Source of the DNA: Flavobacterium ammonificans
GTDB taxonomy: Bacteria > Bacteroidota > Bacteroidia > Flavobacteriales > Flavobacteriaceae
Assembly (NCBI RefSeq): GCF_020886115.1
Contig: NZ_AP025185.1
Location: 1,302,001 to 1,366,000 of the forward strand
Length of the DNA: 64,000 bases
Direction: 5' to 3'
A program made the position numbers and the translations under genes. Below are positions 59,098 to 64,000 of this stretch, piece by piece; positions within the stretch are counted from its first letter, which is position 1, and each line of letters starts with the position of its first letter. The notes under the pieces were generated by a model. The model was not told where the DNA came from. It searched no databases and was given only the letters and a program-made list of their open reading frames with translations.

Positions 59098-60819
59098 TTA
59101 TTCTTTTATAATTATACCGTTTTCGTTTACTTTCAATCCTTTTTTTGAGCTTTGTTTCACTGTAACTACCTCACCATTTACCTTTACGGTTGTTGTAACT
59201 ACCGTATCATTATCGGAAATATCTTCGGTGACATTCATATCAACGTCATTGTATTCATTTTCGTATTCAGGACAATTCAAACATTTAACTTGATTGCTAT
59301 TTACTTTGTAAATATAATCATCATTACTATATTCAGGGTCGAAAAAATCATTATCAGATATTTCATAATGTTGGGCTGACTCATATATTTTAAATAAAGT
59401 ACCTTTAGGAAGGTAAATAGTAATTGTAACTTCTTGATCTCTGAATTTATCGTTTAACGTAGATAATAAATAATTGTCTAAAATTAATTGATTTCCTTCT
59501 AATTTGTACCCAAATTGAATTCTTTCTGCACGTTTTTTCGCTTCTTGAAATGATTTACCTCGTGCAATTCGTTCAATCTGTATGTATGGGACTTTTTCGT
59601 CGGTTTTTATAAGCTCAAGACTAATGTTATTGGAATAAATCAGTTGATTATTATTGGCATCTTGAACCAATCTGAAATTTTCATTGTCATCAATATCATT
59701 GGTGAAATTTTCGTTATATCTGAACTTTATTTGCAGCGTATCGGTAGGTTTGATGTTTAAATAATCTTTTTGAATGGTCTTACCTTCATAGGCAACTTCA
59801 GATGCTTGTTGAATACCAATAGAAATTAAAATTGCAATTGAAAGTATCCATATTGCTAAAAGGGTATATTTAGCAATACTACCAATTGATTTTATTGTAG
59901 GTGATAACAATCTAAATCCAAGTAATGTCAAGAAAAAGAACGGAATTCCAACAGATAGAAACATAATTAGTCCGAAAATCCAAATAGGATAATCTGTAAA
60001 ATTACCAGCATTTACAAATTCTTGCCAAGGTAATTCGATAAAAGTTCCACTGCTTACGGTAAAGATACCGATGAATAAAAAGAACAAGACGGTAAGTCCA
60101 GTAATTATAAGAATTACCCCTAAAAATTTAGCAAACACTTTAAAAATTGTCGTGATAATTTCACTTAATGAATTGCCAAATTTCTCTGCACCCGTTTTGA
60201 TTTGATTGCCATATTTGTCATAATCCACATTTTTAAATTTTTCAGAAACCGAATCAAATTCCTCACGTACTTTTTTCTCAATGCTAGAGATAGTTACTGG
60301 TTCACCAGTCATCTCCAATTTTTCTGAAGTGGTAACTGCTTCTGGAGTAGCAATCCACAAAATAATGTAGGCTAAAATTCCTGTTCCAAAACCAAAGAAA
60401 AACAGTAATAAAATTACTCGTATCCAAACTACATCGATACCTAAATAATGGCTTAAACCAGCTGCTACACCACCAATCATTCCTTTGTCCTTGTCGCGGT
60501 ACAGTTTTTTAGAGGATTTGTAGTTAGTGTACTGTTGCTCGTTTTTTACCTCATCTTCAATGATATAATCTTCCGGCTGTCCCATTACCGCAATCACCTC
60601 GTCAATTTCTTTTAAACCAATTACATGTTTTTCAGAAATTAGTTTCTCAGAAAGTAGTTCCGAGATACGCATTTCAATGTCTTTAATTATTTCGTCTTGT
60701 CCAGACGAATTGGTTAAAGAGCGTTTGATCGCATCAAAATAGCGGGATAATTTTTGGTATGCATCTTCGTCTATATGGAATACAATTCCGCCTAAATTTA
60801 TGGTTACAGTTTTATTCAT
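59098..60819 (-). CDS. PspC-domain membrane protein
   Basis: A 573-residue membrane protein. The N-terminal cytoplasmic part (about 1-100) begins NKTVTINLGGIVFHID and includes a helical segment. The PspC domain (about 105-170) has LYRDKDKGMIGGVAAGLSHYLGIDVVWIRVI. Four further transmembrane helices lie between about 210 and 340, and a large periplasmic domain follows to the end. The ATG at 60819 is chosen since it lies two bases after the PadR stop. PspC senses envelope stress in other bacteria. Operon: PadR, PspC, GIN, GIN. Confidence 0.9.
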   Translation of the reverse strand: MNKTVTINLGGIVFHIDEDAYQKLSRYFDAIKRSLTNSSGQDEIIKDIEMRISELLSEKLISEKHVIGLKEIDEVIAVMGQPEDYIIEDEVKNEQQYTNYKSSKKLYRDKDKGMIGGVAAGLSHYLGIDVVWIRVILLLFFFGFGTGILAYIILWIATPEAVTTSEKLEMTGEPVTISSIEKKVREEFDSVSEKFKNVDYDKYGNQIKTGAEKFGNSLSEIITTIFKVFAKFLGVILIITGLTVLFFLFIGIFTVSSGTFIELPWQEFVNAGNFTDYPIWIFGLIMFLSVGIPFFFLTLLGFRLLSPTIKSIGSIAKYTLLAIWILSIAILISIGIQQASEVAYEGKTIQKDYLNIKPTDTLQIKFRYNENFTNDIDDNENFRLVQDANNNQLIYSNNISLELIKTDEKVPYIQIERIARGKSFQEAKKRAERIQFGYKLEGNQLILDNYLLSTLNDKFRDQEVTITIYLPKGTLFKIYESAQHYEISDNDFFDPEYSNDDYIYKVNSNQVKCLNCPEYENEYNDVDMNVTEDISDNDTVVTTTVKVNGEVVTVKQSSKKGLKVNENGIIIKE

Positions 60820-60821
60820 GA

Positions 60822-61154
60822 CTATTCGTTTTGATTGGTAATTAAGTTTACGGCATTCGATAATTCCATCCAAGTGCCGTGTAATTCAGTTAAAAAAGTT
60901 TGTCCGTCTTCAGTCAAACCATAATATTTTCTAGGTGGTCCGGACGTCGATTCTTCCCAACGATAATCTAATAATCCATCGTTTTTCAATCGAGTCAACA
61001 ACGGATAAATCGTACCCTCTACCACTAATAATTTTGCGTTTTTTAAGGTGTCTAAAATCTCTGAGGTGTAGGCATATTTCTCTTTTAAAACCGAGAGTAT
61101 GCAAAACTCGAGAACCCCTTTGCGCATTTGGGCTTTTGTATTTTCTATATTCAT
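60822..61154 (-). CDS. PadR family transcriptional regulator
   Basis: A 110-residue winged-helix regulator. The core MRKGVLEFCILSVLKEKYAYTSEILDTL and the wing motif VEGTIYPLLTRLKNDGLLDYRWEES are characteristic, with PPRKYYGLTEDG following. The shortened C-terminus fits PadR subfamily 2, where dimerisation uses the last helix. It is the first gene of the PspC-GIN operon and the likely autoregulator. No palindromic operator was evident upstream. Confidence 0.94.
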   Translation of the reverse strand: MNIENTKAQMRKGVLEFCILSVLKEKYAYTSEILDTLKNAKLLVVEGTIYPLLTRLKNDGLLDYRWEESTSGPPRKYYGLTEDGQTFLTELHGTWMELSNAVNLITNQNE

Positions 61155-61262
61155 TTTTTTTATTTTTTTTTAAGAGCTATTTCTCGCTTTCCATTGCAAT
61201 CTTTTTATTTTGCTGCGCTACATAAAAAGGATTTTCATTACAATCAGGGCTAGGGGTGTCTG

Positions 61263-61721
61263 TTATTTCATGAATTTTATAGTTAAAGGATAGCTATAGT
61301 TTTCTCCGTTAGCTGTTTTAACTGCCGCTTGAATGATTAAGAAAAATTCAGCTATTTTAAGACAAACTAAAAAGAATATAGCAATTGCTCCAGTGGTAAT
61401 TAATCCAATATTATCTGAAAAGTTCAAATCCTGAACAATAAAATTTCTGTCGTGAATCAATTCATTAAAAGTTACATGACTTAGAAAAGTGATAAAAAAG
61501 GCAGGAACAAAAATAGCACCTAAAATCAACGAGTACAAAATCACACTCAATTGAAAATTAATACATTGTTTTCCATTGTTATCAATAAATTCCGACTCGT
61601 TTTTTTTGGAACTCCAAATAATTATAGGAATGACAAAATTCCCAAATGGGAAAAGATATTGACCAAAAGCTCCAATATGGGTCACTGTAGCCCAATTTTT
61701 TTCTGTATTTGTTAGCATCAT
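61263..61721 (-). CDS. DUF4870 family membrane protein
   Basis: A 152-residue membrane protein with three hydrophobic segments and the DUF4870 pattern WATVTHIGAFGQYLFPFGNFVIPIIIWSSKKNESEFIDNNGKQCINFQLS. The function is unknown. The second Met is an equally good start. A -7 element lies 25 bases upstream. It precedes the PadR operon by about 110 bases on the same strand and may be transcribed with it; DUF4870 and PspC proteins are often neighbours in this phylum. Confidence 0.88.
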   Translation of the reverse strand: MMLTNTEKNWATVTHIGAFGQYLFPFGNFVIPIIIWSSKKNESEFIDNNGKQCINFQLSVILYSLILGAIFVPAFFITFLSHVTFNELIHDRNFIVQDLNFSDNIGLITTGAIAIFFLVCLKIAEFFLIIQAAVKTANGENYSYPLTIKFMK

Positions 61722-61746
61722 AATTTGTATATAGTAATTTCTTATG

Positions 61747-61754
61747 CAAATATA
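61747..61754 (-). promoter_or_regulatory. -7 promoter element of the DUF4870 gene
   Basis: TATATTTG on the minus strand is a perfect -7 match, 25 bases before the ATG at 61721. Confidence 0.6.
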
Positions 61755-61922
61755 TATCTTAAAAACAGTATCTTGCTTTACATAGTAGTAAATATTAACA
61801 TAATATTAACATTTCAAAATGATTGTATATGGTTTAACCTTAGTGTTTGTTGAGTTTTTTTCGAATAGTATTAATTGTTACTTATTTAACTCAATTTACT
61901 ATTTTTACAAAAATTAGCAATT

Positions 61923-62375
61923 ATGACAATTACAGCTTCAAAACTGAATCAATTTTTATTTTTCAAATTACCGTCTGCTTTTATTTGTGGGGTCCGTGTA
62001 AAAACTATTGATGCAACTGAATGTATAGTTTCAGTAAAACACCGTTGGATCAATCAAAATCCTTTTCAGTCGATGTATTTTGCAGTCCAAGCGATGGGAG
62101 CTGAGTTGAGTACAGGCGCTTTAGTCATGTATCACATTCAAAAAAGTGGAAGAAAAATATCCATGTTAGTAGCCAATAATAAAGGGAACTTTACTAAAAA
62201 GGCTACTGGCCGAATTACATTTACATGTAACGATGGGCATCTGATTGAAGAAGCAATTCAAAAAACAATTGCAACTGGTGAGGGTCAAACCTTTTGGATG
62301 AAATCCATTGGCATGAATGAACAAGGCGTTCAAGTTTCTGAAATGGATTTTGAATGGAGTGTTCGTGTTAAATAA
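61923..62375 (+). CDS. DUF4442 hotdog-fold protein (thioesterase-like)
   Basis: A 150-residue protein of the DUF4442 family, whose hotdog fold resembles acyl-CoA thioesterases. RWINQNPFQSMYFAVQAMGAELSTGALVM covers the central hotdog helix and the usual active-site region (about residues 44-72). No signal peptide is present. It may hydrolyse an acyl-CoA or bind acyl chains; neither is proven for the family. It stands alone, convergent with the cysteine-rich peptide gene, with a symmetrical terminator between. Confidence 0.82.
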   Translation: MTITASKLNQFLFFKLPSAFICGVRVKTIDATECIVSVKHRWINQNPFQSMYFAVQAMGAELSTGALVMYHIQKSGRKISMLVANNKGNFTKKATGRITFTCNDGHLIEEAIQKTIATGEGQTFWMKSIGMNEQGVQVSEMDFEWSVRVK

Positions 62376-62406
62376 CAAAAAAGCCTCTATCAAGAGGCTT
62401 TTTGTT
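62374..62406. terminator. Bidirectional terminator
   Basis: A-rich arm, then GCCTCT-ATCA-AGAGGC, then a T-rich arm. It is shared by the convergent DUF4442 and cysteine-rich peptide genes. Confidence 0.85.
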
Positions 62407-62433
62407 GTAAATAAAAAATGATTATACTTTAGA

Positions 62434-62643
62434 TTAGCATTTTTTTCCTGATGCTTTATGTGCTTTAGCATCACATTTTTTTCCTTCAGCTTTACATTTA
62501 GCTTGGCATTTCGCTACTTCGTCACTTGACTTTTTAGCATTTTTTGAACAACATGCCATTTCTTTTTTTTCTTGTTTTGGCTCTTGAGCATTCATGCTTA
62601 CTGTAAACAAAGCTACGGCCACTATTGCAATTACTTTTTTCAT
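62434..62643 (-). CDS. Small exported Cys/Lys-rich protein
   Basis: A 69-residue exported protein. The signal peptide MKKVIAIVAVALFTVSMNAQ is removed near residue 20. The mature peptide has six cysteines (one Cys-Cys pair, KCQAKCK, KKCD and a final Cys) and about 16 lysines, with no recognised domain. The composition suits metal binding, as in small metallothionein-like peptides, or disulfide packing. It lies 114 bases after acr3 on the same strand but has its own -7 element. The coding call is well supported by the signal peptide and flanking sites; the function is a guess from composition and neighbours. Confidence 0.8.
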   Translation of the reverse strand: MKKVIAIVAVALFTVSMNAQEPKQEKKEMACCSKNAKKSSDEVAKCQAKCKAEGKKCDAKAHKASGKKC

Positions 62644-62678
62644 ATCTTTCGTTTTATTGGATTTGGTTTTTACTTTAA

Positions 62679-62686
62679 CAAATATA
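62679..62686 (-). promoter_or_regulatory. -7 promoter element of the Cys-rich peptide gene
   Basis: TATATTTG on the minus strand, a perfect -7 match, 35 bases before the ATG at 62643. Confidence 0.6.
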
Positions 62687-62757
62687 GAAATTTTTTTTAA
62701 GTTGATTTTTAGGAGAAGTTAAATTTTGCTTAAAAGTATAACTTAATTGATTGGCTG

Positions 62758-63798
62758 TTATTGAGTTGTCTTATAATACTTTTTCCTCCACCAAAATGCC
62801 ACATTTACTAATGCGATCAACGCTGGAACTTCTACTAGCGGACCAATTACACCCGCGAAGGCTTGTCCGCTATTGATTCCGAAAACTCCAATAGAAACAG
62901 CGATTGCTAGTTCAAAATTATTTCCAGAAGCAGTGAAAGAAAGTGCAACGGCATCACGGTAATTGGCGCCAATTTTTTTACTGACAAAAAACATCAATGT
63001 AAACATGATAGCGAAGAAAATAACAAGAGGTAAGGCAATTCGAAGTACATCAAGTGGTAAATCAACTATCATTTCACCTTTCAAACTAAACATAACTACA
63101 ATAGTAAACAATAAGGCTATCAAAGTAATGGGAGAAACAAAAGGAATAAATCGCTGATTGAACCATTTCTCACCGATGTATTTCTTAATAGCATACCGAC
63201 TAGTTACGGCTAATGCAAAAGGAATGCCCAAATAGATTCCAACGGTTTGCGCAATTTCAGCAACAGTAATGTTCAACGCTAATCCTTTAATGCCAAAAAG
63301 CGGCAACATAATTTCGAGATAGAAATACGCATACAAACTAAAAAAGAACACTTGTAGCAAACTATTGATACCTATTAGTCCTGCGGTGAGTTCGCGATTG
63401 CCTTCGGCGAGTTCGTTCCAAACAATAACCATCGCAATACATGGCGCCAAACCTATCACAATTAATCCGGTCATGTATTCAGGATAGTCTCGTAAGAATA
63501 AAATTGCCAAAGAAAACATTAAAAAGGGACCTACAATCCAGGTTATGAAAAAGGAAGCAGTAAGCAATTTTGGTTTTTCAAACATCTGTGGGACTTTTGA
63601 AAAATCAATTTTGGTCAAAGGCGGGTACATCATTAAAATCAGTCCAATAGCTAAAGGAATATTGGTTGTTCCTGAAGAAAAGGAGTTGATGAAACTAACC
63701 GTGTTGGGTATAAAGTATCCAATTGACACCCCAATTGCCATAGCTAAGAATATCCAAAGGGTTAAAAATCGGTCTAAAAAATTAAGTCTTTTTTTCAT
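62758..63798 (-). CDS. acr3: Arsenite efflux transporter, ACR3 family
   Basis: A 346-residue inner-membrane carrier with about ten hydrophobic segments, which extrudes arsenite using the proton gradient. The conserved cysteine lies in GLAPCIAMVIVWNELAEGN near residue 118, matching the essential Cys of ACR3(1)-type proteins. SFTASGNNFELAIAV near 290 is another family motif. It follows the arsenate-reductase-like gene by 29 bases, the usual arsC-acr3 order, with a palindromic repeat in the gap. An arsR gene probably lies beyond the window end. Confidence 0.95.
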   Translation of the reverse strand: MKKRLNFLDRFLTLWIFLAMAIGVSIGYFIPNTVSFINSFSSGTTNIPLAIGLILMMYPPLTKIDFSKVPQMFEKPKLLTASFFITWIVGPFLMFSLAILFLRDYPEYMTGLIVIGLAPCIAMVIVWNELAEGNRELTAGLIGINSLLQVFFFSLYAYFYLEIMLPLFGIKGLALNITVAEIAQTVGIYLGIPFALAVTSRYAIKKYIGEKWFNQRFIPFVSPITLIALLFTIVVMFSLKGEMIVDLPLDVLRIALPLVIFFAIMFTLMFFVSKKIGANYRDAVALSFTASGNNFELAIAVSIGVFGINSGQAFAGVIGPLVEVPALIALVNVAFWWRKKYYKTTQ

Positions 63799-63815
63799 AT
63801 TTGTTAATTATAATA

Positions 63816-63842
63816 CCTGCAAGATTTTTAAAACCTTGCAGG
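63816..63842. repeat. Palindromic repeat at the arsC 3' end
   Basis: CCTGCAAG (63816-63823) and CTTGCAGG (63835-63842) form a perfect 8-bp inverted repeat with an 11-base A/T-rich loop. It contains the stop codon and last codons of the arsenate-reductase-like gene. Confidence 0.8.
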
Positions 63843-64000
63843 AGATTTTATTTGTGAAAAAACAAAATACAGTTCTGAAGCAATCTCCAAGCTTCGCTCA
63901 GCATATTTCGCATCCATTAAATCGGTTCCGTCAAATGCTTTAGGATCGTCGTAGCGAATGGGAAAGCGTTTTTCGGCACCTGCAATGAAAGGACATTCTT
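63828..64000 (-). CDS. Arsenate reductase-like low-molecular-weight phosphatase (5' end outside window)
   Basis: Only the C-terminal 57 residues are present, reading ECPFIAGAEKRFPIRYDDPK and then FDGTDLMDAKYAERSLEIASEL. This resembles the C-terminal part of the LMW protein-tyrosine-phosphatase/ArsC-type reductases that neighbour acr3 in Bacteroidota. The frame is open to the window edge. Its stop, TAA at 63828-63830, lies in the loop of a palindromic repeat, so the last residues (SPARF) are encoded by the repeat. It lies 29 bases upstream of acr3 on the same strand. It probably reduces arsenate to arsenite for export. Confidence 0.82.
   Translation of the reverse strand, partial: ECPFIAGAEKRFPIRYDDPKAFDGTDLMDAKYAERSLEIASELYFVFSQIKSPARF

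Overview
The window is a 64 kb stretch of a Bacteroidota chromosome, most likely Flavobacterium or a close Flavobacteriaceae relative. The DNA is AT-rich. Promoters carry the Bacteroidota -7 element TAnnTTTG, sometimes with TTG about 17-20 bases upstream, and Shine-Dalgarno sequences are mostly missing. Family content fits as well: DUF4369, GIN/DUF2807 and DUF5683 proteins, an OMP_b-brl_3 TonB receptor, a parA-parB-DUF5683-dapB-lepB cluster, and an ECF sigma/anti-sigma pair. It reads as core chromosome. I see no prophage, insertion sequence, CRISPR array or rRNA operon, and no stretch over 300 bases without a gene or tRNA.

Layout. 1-2 kb: idi (5' end cut off), a 6-pyruvoyl-tetrahydropterin synthase homologue, a peroxiredoxin, a small conserved protein and tRNA-Thr. 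2-9 kb (minus strand): DUF4369 lipoprotein, M61 protease, alpha/beta hydrolase, DUF2805 protein, and the chain DUF2721, EamA transporter, AlkB-like dioxygenase, sterol desaturase. 9-12 kb: an SPFH-domain lipoprotein and a TonB receptor. 12-13 kb: higBA bracketed by two nearly identical hairpins exactly 900 bp apart. 13-19 kb: htpG, an orphan ABC ATPase, a KAS III enzyme and argS. 19-25.5 kb: a tripartite RND efflux operon led by an unknown small membrane protein. 25.6-29 kb: ffh, an octanucleotide repeat, folD, a MITE-like palindrome, and an RluF-type pseudouridine synthase.

29-38 kb: ECF sigma, anti-sigma and outer-membrane protein; hydrolase; coiled-coil protein with a cysteine-less zinc-ribbon remnant; Nif3 protein; YoeB-type toxin-antitoxin directly ahead of lpxK; GAPDH. 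38-45 kb: lipA, a second sigma factor, a glycosyltransferase, murB, DUF2461, a rhodanese-thioredoxin lipoprotein, recF and a TPR protein. 45-51 kb: ribH, then mutL, two rhomboids and an EEP-family protein in one likely operon. 51-57 kb: wbqC, lepB, dapB, DUF5683, parB, parA, tRNA-Pro and trxB. 57-64 kb: PadR, PspC and two GIN proteins in a likely envelope-stress operon, DUF4870, DUF4442, a cysteine-rich exported peptide, acr3, and an arsenate-reductase-like gene cut by the window end.

No obviously new multi-gene system stands out. The best leads are small: 8-bp-period tandem repeats in three intergenic regions; two palindromic mobile-type repeats, one of which supplies the end of a reading frame; the twin hairpins around higBA; the cysteine-rich peptide beside the arsenic genes; the unknown first gene of the efflux operon; and catalytic-motif departures in MutL, the RND pump and the zinc-ribbon protein.
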